Assembly: GCA_015499985.1 (NCBI GenBank)
Contig: JAAAUF010000050.1
Span: 1 to 64,000 of the forward strand
Length of the DNA: 64,000 bases
Source: Haplosporangium gracile
Taxonomy: Eukaryota; Mortierellomycota; Mortierellomycetes; Mortierellales; Mortierellaceae
Direction: 5' to 3'
Part shown: one piece after another, positions 10,411-20,632 of the stretch
Position numbering within the stretch: position 1 is the first letter of the stretch
How the letters are laid out: the number at the start of each line of letters is the position of its first letter
The notes under the pieces: generated by a model
Told to the model about the DNA's origin: nothing
The model's database searches: none
The model's input: the letters and a program-made list of their open reading frames with translations, nothing else
Translations under genes and position numbers: made by a program

Positions 10411-10541
10411 CAGAACTATGAGCGAAAGGGTGAGCGACCGATTTTTTTGACCGTCGCTCGCTCGCTTTACATGGGATTAGTGCGAAAAAATTACTATTCT
10501 TTAAAATTTTGATCTTTGCTCGCCCGTCACTCACAGTTCTG
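10411..10541 (+). mobile_element. 131-bp MITE, copy A
   Basis: The left end CAGAACTATGAGCGA and the right end, read in reverse complement as CAGAACTGTGAGTGA, form imperfect terminal inverted repeats of about 22 bp. The inside is non-coding. Flanks are ...TTCTTAC and ACCTG..., so at most a 2-bp AC target duplication is seen. The insertion abuts the broken minus-strand gene that ends at 10410. Confidence 0.65.
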
Positions 10542-10729
10542 ACCTGAATGTGGGTCTGCCTCAGAGGCCTGGTCTGCATACGCGCGTTTGGGTATCTGAT
10601 GAATCAAATAAATTAGTGCTGCGGGAAAGGGGTAAGCAATTTTTTGAATTTAAGGGGTTTTTTCGCTCGAATCCCATGTAAAGCGAGCGAGCGACGGTCA
10701 AAAAAATCGGTCGCTCACCCTTTCGCTCA
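10419..10729. repeat. Two MITE copies in opposite orientation giving a perfect 60-bp inverted repeat
   Basis: 10419-10478 is an exact reverse complement of 10670-10729 over all 60 bases, with a 191-bp spacer. The right copy ends at 10737 with a terminal sequence reading CAGAGCTGTGAGCG in reverse complement, closely matching the left end of copy A at 10411. The second copy diverges towards its inner end (about 10647-10669) and its other terminus is not clear. The structure could extrude as a long hairpin. Confidence 0.75.
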
Positions 10730-10737
10730 CAGCTCTG

Positions 10738-11472
10738 ATTCGTCACACTCTGAGCTCAATGCTGTACCTAAGAAAAATGCAGGCATCCATGGTAGTGGTA
10801 GCGGCAGTGAACAAAGCATCAACGACGCGACCTCGAATTCTAATGAAGCAAGGATTGAAAAAAGCCGACATCGAAAGATCAAAAAGCAACGTCGTTATGA
10901 ACGCTTGGCTGCCACAAGTTAGAGTGGGAGCGACGTAACTGTTAAGCACGCGAAGTAGAATGAGTTGCTCTTACCAGAATGGGGTTGATTTTTTTTGTAA
11001 CTCCCACGCCCCTTCACCCTTCCCAACATTCACTTCTCACTCTCATGACCGTTGTTCATCCCTCTCTTTGTCTGCTTGCCTTTCTTTACTCTCCTTTTGC
11101 AGACTGCTCTCTTTGTTCTTTCACCACTACTCTCTATTGTTCTCTCTGTTGTTCTTTTTTCCGTCCTCGTTACTGCGAATTGAAATCTTCTTTTCTCTCT
11201 TCTCTTCACACCTCGCTTCAATCTCGATTTCTCCTTTTGTCTCATTGTGTCTTTGTCTTCTTTCTTTTTTTTTTTTTTTTTTTTTTTTCACTTCTTGGTT
11301 CCGTTATTATCAAGGTACATTAAGTTGGCATCTTGCCTATTTATTATCGTCAGCAAGGAATCCACAGTAAGGGCCTCACCATTTTAAGGTTGTCTTCGAG
11401 ATTGTCTGTTATGGTTTATAGTGCTTTTTATTATGTGCTCGGACGAGGAGGGATACCTCTTTCCCCTCCCCA
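10738..11472. other. Small plus-strand coding relic, then T-rich spacer with a 24-T run
   Basis: At 10738-10922 a plus frame reads SELNAVPKKNAGIHGSGSGS, then RHRKIKKQRRYERLAATS and a stop. It looks like the basic C-terminus of some protein, with its upstream part lost at the MITE. The remainder is pyrimidine-rich on the plus strand, with an uninterrupted run of 24 T at 11265-11288. It forms the 3' flank of the catalase-like gene on the other strand. Confidence 0.4.
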
Positions 11473-12567
11473 TTAACTCTCAGTGGTGGAAGGCTCCTGA
11501 CGGGGAACAGAATTCATCTCATCCCTAACCCTCGAGATCCGTTCATACACAACCTTCCTCGTCCGGTTTACACTACCCAGAGGACGATGGTCCGGCAACG
11601 AATGCCAAGGGTTAAACGAAAGTCTCTCCCCCAACTTGTTCAACTCCTCCGAGTCGACATCCTGAGGCGGGATGGTGATCGTGGCAACCTCTTCGAAAGG
11701 CGACTCGTTCTGGGACCATTCCGTCGTCGAGTCCTCGACGTCCATATGTGAACCGACACGCTGTTGGATCATGAACTTGAACTCGACGGGTTTGATCGCC
11801 GTGGGAAAGAGGGAGCGTTTGATGGCTTGGTGGAGGTAGTCGTCTGCTGCGGGGGCGTGTGGAATGGGGTCCTTTTCATGCTCGGCAATGACGGGCTTGG
11901 CGGAGTACTTGATTGCGATGCGGTCTGGACCCAAACCCAACTGGAAGGGGACTGCAGAGAAGTACTGCACCTGAAGCGGGTTTCCAATCTTGCCAGCCGT
12001 CAACTGGCCCGCAATCAAGGTACCCTTGAGTCCCAAGGTGAGGGGGATGGTGAGCTTCTGGAGAGTCGTCGCATCGGGAGCAGTCTTGTTGATGAGGTCC
12101 AAGTAGGTCTTTGTATCATTCGAAAAGAAAATTGGATGGTTAATCATCACAAAGTCCTGTGTTGTCGCATCCTTGTCCGACTCGAGCAGTTTGGGGCCCG
12201 GAACATTCAGCAGCTTGATCGCAAACCCACGTCCGTCTTGACTCTTGTCGGTATGAGCCGCGTCCCCCGAGGCGTTGGACAGACGCAAAATAGCATCGTA
12301 GGTCTTTCCAGGGACAAAGATACCCTTGTTGGCAATGTGTGGAGGGAGGTTGTCATGGACTCGAAACTGGGCTTTGAGGATACCCGTAGCGCGGGCATGG
12401 ACGTCTCGACGGGCTTCTCCAGACTGGTAGCGGAGATGGATGCCGCGCTCGATCGAGTCTGCGAGCTTTGTAGTGAACTCGGCTTCGTGATCTTGGAGAC
12501 GCTCTCCCAGGTGCTCGTCGATTGTGGGTGGGAAGGGGACGTCGTGGGCGGAACCGTCTGTTGCCAT
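11473..12567 (-). CDS. Catalase-like heme-binding protein
   Basis: 364 aa from the ATG at 12567 (MATDGSAHDV). The frame continues upstream to an ATG at 12747, but a TATAAAA string lies only 6 nt above that codon, so transcripts should begin downstream of it. The 12567 ATG has a good AACAATGG context. The protein matches the catalase-related family of small heme proteins rather than true catalase. VHARATGILKAQFRV corresponds to the catalase segment with the distal His. RLSNASGD, DGRGFAIKLLNVPG and DFVMINHPIFF follow in the family order. LSFNPWHSLPDHRPLGSVNR closes the domain, and the C-terminal catalase helices are absent. It probably binds heme and acts on peroxides or lipid hydroperoxides; the substrate is unknown. 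No signal peptide on the chosen start; the longer form would add a basic, Ser/Phe-rich leader. Confidence 0.85.
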   Translation of the reverse strand: MATDGSAHDVPFPPTIDEHLGERLQDHEAEFTTKLADSIERGIHLRYQSGEARRDVHARATGILKAQFRVHDNLPPHIANKGIFVPGKTYDAILRLSNASGDAAHTDKSQDGRGFAIKLLNVPGPKLLESDKDATTQDFVMINHPIFFSNDTKTYLDLINKTAPDATTLQKLTIPLTLGLKGTLIAGQLTAGKIGNPLQVQYFSAVPFQLGLGPDRIAIKYSAKPVIAEHEKDPIPHAPAADDYLHQAIKRSLFPTAIKPVEFKFMIQQRVGSHMDVEDSTTEWSQNESPFEEVATITIPPQDVDSEELNKLGERLSFNPWHSLPDHRPLGSVNRTRKVVYERISRVRDEMNSVPRQEPSTTES

Positions 12568-12752
12568 ATTGTTTTTGTTGGTGCTGGTGCTGGTGCGGTT
12601 GTAGTGTGTTGAGGGCGTGGTTGTTGTTGTTGTTGTTGTAGTGAAGAAAGAGTGCTGTTGGTAGTGGTGGAGACGAAAGAAGTGGGAAGAAGAGAAGAGA
12701 ATATGTTTTGTTCTGAAGGAGTTGTTGAGGCGAGGCAAGAACGTCATCTTTC

Positions 12753-12759
12753 TTTTATA
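12753..12759 (-). promoter_or_regulatory. TATA box of the catalase-like gene
   Basis: TATAAAA on the minus strand, about 186 nt upstream of the chosen start codon and 6 nt upstream of an alternative ATG at 12747. Its position favours the downstream ATG as the translated one, with a 5' UTR of about 150 nt. Confidence 0.45.
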
Positions 12760-13639
12760 TTTGACGATTTATCAATTTCGGAAAAGGTGAAAAAATTCAA
12801 AAGTGTGTGCCCAAAGAAAGAAGGAATCGTCCGAGGAAGGGAGATGTGTGCAAAATTCACAGAGATAGGGGCGGGGCTTGGCGTTGTTGTCGGTCGTTTT
12901 TCTTCTGATTAGGGTTAGATCGCGTCATGCATGCAAGCAGAGGGGAAGGGGGAAGGAAGGTCGGAATCAGGGAGGAAAAGAAAGACAAATGGAAAAAGAA
13001 GAGAGCAAGAAGAGAGGCAACAAAGGACATACCCATGCTCAACACGACAATCGCCGTTGGTATGACGCAATGAACGCCAGGGGAAGAGACCTTCATATCG
13101 GGAACAATGAGGACAAAGCTGAGACCATGACCAAAGGTAGCCGTCATCATCTTTACCCTTACCTCGTAAGGAAAAGTCCACATTTCGCGCCATCCCCTGT
13201 CTCATCGCACACACTCTTTCAGTTTCGGCTCCTTTCTTTGACGAGTCGGGGCATCGTCCCTTTTATTCAGGGCACCCCTATGCTCAAACATCAACAACGC
13301 GCATCATCAGGCTCTTCTCTCTCCCTCTCGTTTTGTTATGTCTGTTGCCAAAGCCTCATCTATTCATGTGTGCGCGAATGATATCTAGGATGGTATTCAC
13401 TCTTCTATTCAATTTCACGCGATCATCACAAGAGCATGCCATCAGGTAAAAGTTATCGAGGACGACAACATACAACACTTATATACAACTGCGCATACAG
13501 GCATTTAGAGAAAGTATCTCGTTGACGTTATTTATGTTGAGAAAAAAGGTGGTGATGTTTTGTGCGTGAGTGTAGAGTGAAAGAAAAAAAGGGATCGATA
13601 ATTATGAATCTAAGTTGTTGGCGGTTGTTGGATCATAGC
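12760..13639. other. Intergenic between catalase-like gene and CYT1, no gene seen
   Basis: Purine-rich near 12930-13030, otherwise unremarkable. ORFs on either strand here are low-complexity and lack conserved residues. It contains the upstream region of the catalase-like gene and the 3' flank of CYT1. Confidence 0.5.
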
Positions 13640-15711
13640 TTAGTGCTTCTTGGGTGCAGGGGGGCTAATTTGTTGCAAAAGATACCAATAATTAAGGTTA
13701 GCAACCGGTATTCCTCACTTCAACAACCATTTTCTCAACCATGATAGTCAATTGAACACGAGTCTGGGAAAAGAGACTTACTTGTACAAGATCTTGCGGG
13801 TCTTGAGACCGGCCCACTTGTGCCTCTTAAGGTAGACGGAGAGACCAGTCAAGATAGCGAGCATGGTCAAGGCCTTCATACCCATCTTCTTGCGCTCATC
13901 CATCTCGGGCTCAGCAGCCCAGCTGAGGAAGATGGTGACATCCTTGGCCATCTGGGAGGTGGTGGCGGGGGTACCATCCTCGTACTCGACCAAGCCGTCG
14001 TACAAGACACGGGCCATACCAATGGCACCACCGGGGAAGTAGGGGTTGAAGTTAAGACCCTCACGGACCTCAACACCAGCTGGGGGATCCTGGTAACCGG
14101 TCAAGAGGGAGAAGACGTAGTCCTATTTGTACGTCAAATAACATGAATCTCGCATTAGAATCTCATTCCTCAGACCGTAGTATATTAACCGTGCATCTGC
14201 AATAAATAAAAAATTGCGGACAAGATGAACAGCACTTCAAACTTACAGCACCACCGTGGCGGGCCTTGATCATCAAGGAGAGATCTGGAGGATAGGCGCC
14301 GGCGTTACCGGCTCTGGCCTGCTCCTCGTTGGCGTAAGGCTGGGGCATGTAGTCGGAGGGCTTTCCGGGGCGCTGGAACATATCTCCAACATCGTTGGGT
14401 CCATCGGTGTACTCGAACTCCTCAGCCATGGTCTTGACCTCAGCCTCGGTATGGGAGACACCGATCAAGTTGCGCCAGGCAATACGATCGAGAGAGTGGC
14501 AGGCAGCGCAAACCTCCTTGTAAACCTGGTAACCACGGCGAATGCTATCAGCAGAGAGCAAAAACAACGACAACGACAATGTCAGCGGCGTGTGTTTTCT
14601 TGATCGTCTTTTTTGAGTGGTTTTCCTGATACTGCTTCTTGTCGATTCAATCCAGTCGAGTACACAAGAAGCGGCGCGATATGTATCTCTCAACTGCCGC
14701 GTTCCTATCTTAGATTGTGCTGAATGACATTCCGCGCCAGCTTCCCGATATCTTGAGTGTTTTTTTTTGAGGATATTGCAGTGTCAATTGATTATTACCA
14801 CGGCCAGAACTGTCGATAATAGTTCCCGCGCATGGTTCCGTTTGCTGCCGTTGTAGTTGTTCTTTCTATGCTTTCCGTGAAAAAAAGTCGGGGTCCTGAT
14901 ATTCCGCTAGATATTGATACTGTAAACTGGGCAAAGCGGCTGGTTGAAAAGTGTGCCATAACTTCAATTGCTCCACCCTCTACGCCATGAAAAAAGGTCA
15001 ATTGATAAAGGAAAGAAGAGAGAAGGAATGAAAAAAATCCTTACGCAGCGTGGTCAAAGGTGGCGAGGTTCTTCTTGTGCTCCCAGGCGTAGGCGGGGGG
15101 GTGAAGGCCGTCAGCAGCCATGTTGGCATCGACGGTCTCCATAGACATATAGGCCAAGGCACCAACGGTGGCGACACCAGCAGCAGCCATAGAGACGTTC
15201 TTGGCGTTCTAATTATCATAAGAGCGGGAAGTATGTTTAGAGACGGGTTCACGTTTGTCGTCCAGCAAAATAAAATAAACACGATCTCGATTCCGATTAG
15301 TCCGAAAATACGCGGTATTTACCATGCTGGTGGCAGCAGCAGAGCTGGTGGACTGGTAGCGGGCCTATCGGAAAGTATTTAAAGTGCATGAAGGTAAAGG
15401 GCGGGGGAAAGGCGAGAGGTTAGGCGTATGTGCATGTAGGTGGAAGGCGTAGGTTCGCCGTTTGTAGTGAGTGTTCATGGTTCCGCGTCCAGGTTGATTG
15501 TTTTTAGGGATTGCCTCCACTCCAGCCAGGGACGGTCAAAAATGTCCGAGGGTCGGATCTGTTCGGAGGGGAATGTTGTCGATTTGCCGAAGGTGAGATT
15601 CGCTTGGTTTGTTGGTGGTCCGGTTGTTAAGAGTTGAAGAGAGGGGGTGAGTACCTGGACAGCAAGACGCTGGACAGCCTTGCGAGTCGACTGAGCAGAG
15701 AGGCGAAACAT
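13640..15711 (-). CDS. CYT1: Cytochrome c1, complex III heme subunit
   Basis: Six exons: 15711-15655, 15364-15323, 15208-15045, 14544-14247, 14122-13782 and 13664-13640, with GT-AG introns and consistent phase, giving 308 aa. The start [19 protein letters not shown] and the following Ala-rich hydrophobic stretch (about 38-52) form a bipartite presequence for sorting to the intermembrane space. The c-type heme site is CAACH at residues 100-104. [12 protein letters not shown] carries the axial Met (223). The C-terminal anchor is near 265-285, followed by a basic tail ending NPPAPKKH. That last octapeptide depends on the 25-nt final exon; reading through the intron would instead stop after ILYK. 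The protein passes electrons from the Rieske centre to cytochrome c in the inner mitochondrial membrane. Length and motifs match the fungal family fully. Confidence 0.95.
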
Positions 15712-16038
15712 TGTGAGAGGGGAGAGGAGGAGAGGAGGGGAGGAGGGATGATGCAAAAAAAAAGAGATGATCTTTCTCCGGTGTGTCCTTTTTTGCTTGG
15801 ATACAAACTCGGAGGGGAAAACAAAAACGAAATGTGAAATGTAACATGTACGATCACTCAACTGCTGTGACGTGATAAGCACGCACGCACGGACCCAGTA
15901 CCATTATTTAGTTTGGCTTCACTTCGTAACTCAACTCTACAGCAATCCTTTTTTTTTTCTGCCATTACATACGCCCACACTCCAAATCCACTCTCTCTTT
16001 TATCTTCGCATGAACCACAATCCTTTCACAAAACCACC
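15712..16038. other. Divergent spacer between CYT1 and the XPG/Fanzor-like pseudogene
   Basis: 327 bp between the CYT1 start (minus) and the ATG of the plus-strand pseudogene. It would have held both promoters. Pyrimidine-rich on the plus strand near 15940-16010. No ORF of its own. Confidence 0.5.
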
Positions 16039-19000
16039 ATGGGTTGCAGAAACCTCTGGAGGATTTTTGCCAACAAGAAGCACAAACCACTCGTTCAATA
16101 CCGCCGCCATCAACGAGGCGCTTTGAAGAGCCCTGACGTGAACGAGGTCCGGATTGACGTCCAAGGCAGCATCTACCCGACGATTCTCTACGCCTACACC
16201 CACTGCCGTTCCCTCGAGGCAGCTCATTCGCTGGTACACAAGCGCATACAGAAACTTGGAGCTTCCGACATCTCTGTGCTCTACCTCGACAGCGACTCTG
16301 CAGAAAAGAAGGAAACTCATGAGAAGCGGGAACAAGCGCGGTCGAAGGCGTTTGGTGAATGCTGACAAGGCCGCCCAGCAGTTTGCCGATCGAGTCGACA
16401 ATAATCTGCGCATACGAAAACAACACTTTATCAACCTCGAGAGGCAGCTCATCAACACGTTTCGATGGGACCCAGCGCCCCGCCACTCGCTTGCAGTGTA
16501 CCTTACAGATCAGAATTGGAATGTTGTGGAGTCGAACACGGAGGAGGACATAAAGATTGCACAAGTTGTATACCCGGAGATACTACCATTTCTGGAGACA
16601 GCGACCTTGTCATTCACAGTACCATCATCACCATTTGGCGCCCAATATCTGGAGACAGGTCTGGAGTCTATCATGAACGATGCCGTGACCACGTTGGGCC
16701 TCGCCAGCAGGAACCATCTTGGCGTGTTGGGTAACGTCTCGCATAATGGCTACAGTCGCAATATATATGATCTCGGTTGCGCTACGAATTTCAAGATTAT
16801 ACAGGACATACCAACTGGTATGTTTGAATCCCGCCCTCTTTTTTTTGATTGTATTATTCTCTATGCTAAGGCACTTACCATTTTTTAATTAGGAATGGAT
16901 GTACCTGCGATGGTTGCTGCCTACCTGTCGGACAAGCGAGCTATTCTTAAGAACAATAAGAATCTGTCTTTTGATGCATCCATCAAAGTCTTTGCGCACA
17001 GAGAACATACGCCGGTTCGCCCTCCCACAGACTTTGGGACAGAAGGCTCGGTTACGACCACACTCGCTAGGAGCTTGGATTCTTCCTTGTCAGATCTCTC
17101 TTCTACTCTCACGCTTGAAGACGTTAAGTCTAGGTTTGAAGATGCCAAGAAGCGGCACACGGAACACAAGAAGAAAGAGGCTGAGGCGAGATCATTGAGC
17201 AAATGGTACAGTTTTTCATCCTTAATAATATGCTTGTATCATCAAGTCTAGTGCATCATTATAAATGCTAACCTTCAAATAGTGTGTCTCCTGAGGGTCG
17301 TGTTCACCGATAGAAGGCAGGCCAACAGTTTTAATCGCTATAGAATCATTGATCGCCCACCTCCCATGGAGAAGAGGCTGGCTGCCAACCACGCATCACT
17401 CCAGGACAAGAAGGTCACCATCGACAAAGCCGAAGGAATCACCAACAGCTCCACACACACAACCACACCACAGACTCAACGGCTTCGGTACTAGGTCGGG
17501 ACGCGAAGTAGGAAAGTTCCTCATGAGCCACCCGTGGCCATGACCCAATATCGTTGGAAGGGATGGACAAAAAAGCCGGGCAGCCCTGTTGATGCATTCA
17601 AACCAAAGCCGCCCAAGCCACCCAAGCCCTTACGCTACATTAAGCCAAAGAATTGGAGTACACTTCTAGGTGCTCTTTCTTGGGATCCTACAGTGAGTTC
17701 ACCATGGGCACACTTTCCGCGAATGTGTACGGTGCTTGGCATGTCAAGCCTCGCAAGGTGGTCCAGACCAGTTCGGCGGCAGGAGATGATACGCATGGTG
17801 AAGCAGGATCGACGGAGGACGCTACTCTAGAAGAAAGGACCGCTGTGGCGAAGGAGGTGGTGGGTTGTGGCAGAGATGCCGTTCGTTAAGCCAACAAGCC
17901 CCAAAAAGCAAGCCCAGGGATTGATTGGAAATTTTATCGAGCTTGTTGTTGATGGAGTGGTTTCATCGGATGACCGGAAGCTGTTGGGGTATTTATGCCC
18001 TCCAATCGAGGCCAAGGCCTCAGAGGGTGCCAATGATGAGCCACAACACTAGACTGATACTACCGTTGATGAGGATGCGGGCAAGTCCGACAAGCAGGTG
18101 AACTTTGTCGCGTGCTTCTTGCGGTATCTCCATTCGGGCAGGGTGCTTACAGGTCGAGGGGATGGTGCACTCGTCATCGAGTTTATTGAGCGTTTGAAGC
18201 AGCTCAGCTTGTTCGGGACACAAGCACCAGCTTCTTTTGGAGGTCAAAAGCTCAGATCCACTGAACTTGTCAAGGCCGTAGCCGCGCAGCTTGCGGTAGA
18301 ATTTAAAAAGATGTACAGAAACGGTGCGCTTGAGCTGCAGGAACAGGTAAAGAACGCATTCTAGATGTTTTTCATGGCCATGTATATATGTAACGTTTAG
18401 TATTATACACTCAAGCACTGTCGTTTGTTTATTTATTCTAATTTAGCTCAAGGCTCAGAGGGAACGGGACCGCAAGTTGAAGCAGGGTAATGGCTCGTCA
18501 TTGAGCGAACCGCTTCAGTCGGACAAGAACACTGAAGGAGTTGTGGAGGTGGGGTGAGGTAAGGTCGAGCGAGTCCACACAGCACCAGCCGCTCAACCCG
18601 GAGCAGCAGCAGGAGTCGACCCAGCAGCAGCAGCGGCAGAAGAAGACGGCAGACGACTTGGACTTGGAGATCCACCACAATTGGAGTGCTGTAGAGAACT
18701 TTGTTAGGTTCAGCAAGTTGACGGGTAGTCCTCGACGATTCATTCCTATTTCCCGCCGAGAGGACGGATTTGTCACCTTTTCGGAAAGAGAGCTGCTCGT
18801 GTTTTTCTGCGACCAATCTTTGCTGGCAAACAAGATCCGGAACCTGCCAAGGATGAGTTTCCGAATGGTACTGCTGTGACCGACTAAGAGAATTGGGGTA
18901 GAGAGTCAGGTTCCGGGGTATTTGATCAGGATCTTTCTCTCCGATCTCAACACCGATGGCCTTACGTCGCGACAGAAAGGCAAGGCCGGGTACAGAGGTG

Positions 19001-20439
19001 CCATCAAATCTTGGAGTTTGAACCGGATCAAGGATTACCTCAGAGATCTCGCACAAGGTATCGTCAAGCCAAAGGACCATACAACAAAAGGATACTTATT
19101 GCAGGGCTCAATTCACTCCGATGGCTTGGAAATTCAGCTTGTGGCTTTCAAGATGAAGGAGCTTCAATCCGCCAGATTCAAGCGTGTACCAGGAGATTGG
19201 TTGCCCAACGACCGATTGACATCGATTGTTTCCGGTGTGGACTATTTTCTAACGGGGATTCGCAACGTTGTCAAGACCAAGGAGGTTGTCATGAGATTCT
19301 GGCCACAAGAGGGATGTGACCCGGAGCAGGTCGAGAGCCAGGAAGATGTTGATTGACTGTGGTCGCAGGACGCGTACGATCCGGAGAAAGATCAAGATCC
19401 TGTATATTAACCTCAATTAGGCGTGCGTTGTTGGAGCCAGTGGTCTACTGCCGGATGTGCACTGGGTTCCGACAAGAAAGGAAAGATGAAGTACCCCGAT
19501 CAGAACACGAAGGGCAAGATAAAGGCCGTTTCAACTTCTACTGCGCCATCCTCCGCTGCGTCGTCTGAAGACGCAAGTGTTGTGGAGTACCTCAAGGAGC
19601 TGGAGTGTATTCAGGATCGACTCGATGACTTCTACAACAGGGACCATATGCGGCTCAAGAGACATGGATGGGATGCTAGCCGGCGCGCGAGGAAGAGTTC
19701 AGGACCATTGCTCATCGCCTTCTTGGGCTAGTTAAAGGATCTATCGGAGCAAAACGGACCCGAAAAATTTGGTCGCTATTAGGATTGGACTTGGACAGTT
19801 CTCCTGCAAGATAGAACTCACGTCTCTCCATGGGACGTTCATGTCGTTCTTTGTACAATTGGTAAGCTCTATTCAACTTCAACTTTGGTGCTTGTACTTT
19901 GTCACCTATGCTACCACTCGTCAATATATTAATCTTCCGCATCCATTTTGCTCTTTTTTAAACCCGGTCATTGGGATACGTTATCGTTGGGATTAACGAG
20001 TTTTAATACATCGAAAAAATGTCCGACATGTTTTAGGTTCGTCTGCCAGGTCAATATTCGGCGGTTGTATTGTCCAAACTGCGAGCAGTTTTTCTATTGC
20101 GATATAATGACGGCGCACAACATGTGTACTATCGTCAAGGACCATCTTCTACATCAACGGTGACCCAAGTATCTCTAGCCCATCGATAAGAACGGTAACT
20201 ATCCCTGAATGGAGGATGACGGTAGCAACAGTAGTCCGGAGTCACCAGCCAAGGACCCTAGGACCGATGCTGGTATTATACCTGTCCCGGGTTCCAAGAG
20301 ATGCAAGCTAATTGACGATGCCGAGCACAGCTTGACTCCTGTGCATGGTACCAAGAGGCGCCAGCTGGAGGAGGAGGAGGATGTCAAGCCCTCCGTACAA
20401 GCTTCCGAGGAACCTAAATTGGAGGATCCAACACTTTAG
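16039..20439 (+). pseudogene. Long decayed gene: XPG/FEN1-like nuclease part followed by RuvC/zinc-ribbon TnpB (Fanzor)-like part
   Basis: The N-part opens MGCRNLWRIFANKKHKP, like the XPG N-terminus, then VRIDVQGSIYPTILYAY and VLYLDSDSAEKKETHEKRE. XPG-I residues follow: VVESNTEEDIKIAQ, then, one frame away, DTTISGDSDLVI, where DSD fits the metal-binding acids. LGVLGNVSHNGYSRNIYDLG fits the helical clamp. An intron at 16819-16892 is still recognisable. Linker and helical segments continue in shifting frames (VNFVACFLRYLHSGRV, LVKAVAAQLAVEFKKMYRNG, TKGYLLQGSIHSDGLEIQLV). Near 19402-19437 a RuvC-I-like strand ends in ACVVGA, with Asn where Asp is expected and a TAG beside it. VGINEF (about 19986-20003) holds the RuvC-II Glu. 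CPTC (20020-20031) and CPNC (20071-20082) form a zinc ribbon, and CDIMTAHNM gives the RuvC-III Asp (20101) with HRD changed. At least eight frameshifts or stops; not functional. That the two halves are one gene is inferred from order, orientation and lack of a gap. Confidence 0.7.
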
Positions 20440-20632
20440 TATATTTTTTTCGTTTGTAGCAACCACTGATTGCGTTTATGTGGCTTCGGTGACGTAATTA
20501 TGGTGCCCATTCTCCTGCTTTCGTGCCACCAACATTTTTTCTTTTTTTCCTCTGATCAGCATTGCTCAAGAACAAACAACTTCACCTCCAATCACCACTC
20601 ACCTATAAAAACAGGACCACAGGACAGCCAGG

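Noticed and set aside
11764..12612. 282-codon plus-strand ORF
   Set aside because: Exactly antisense to the catalase-like gene; no conserved motif, and the minus-strand reading is clearly the real gene.
13562..13744. 60-codon ORF over the last CYT1 intron and exon
   Set aside because: Overlaps the 25-nt final exon of CYT1 on the opposite strand; no coding signal.
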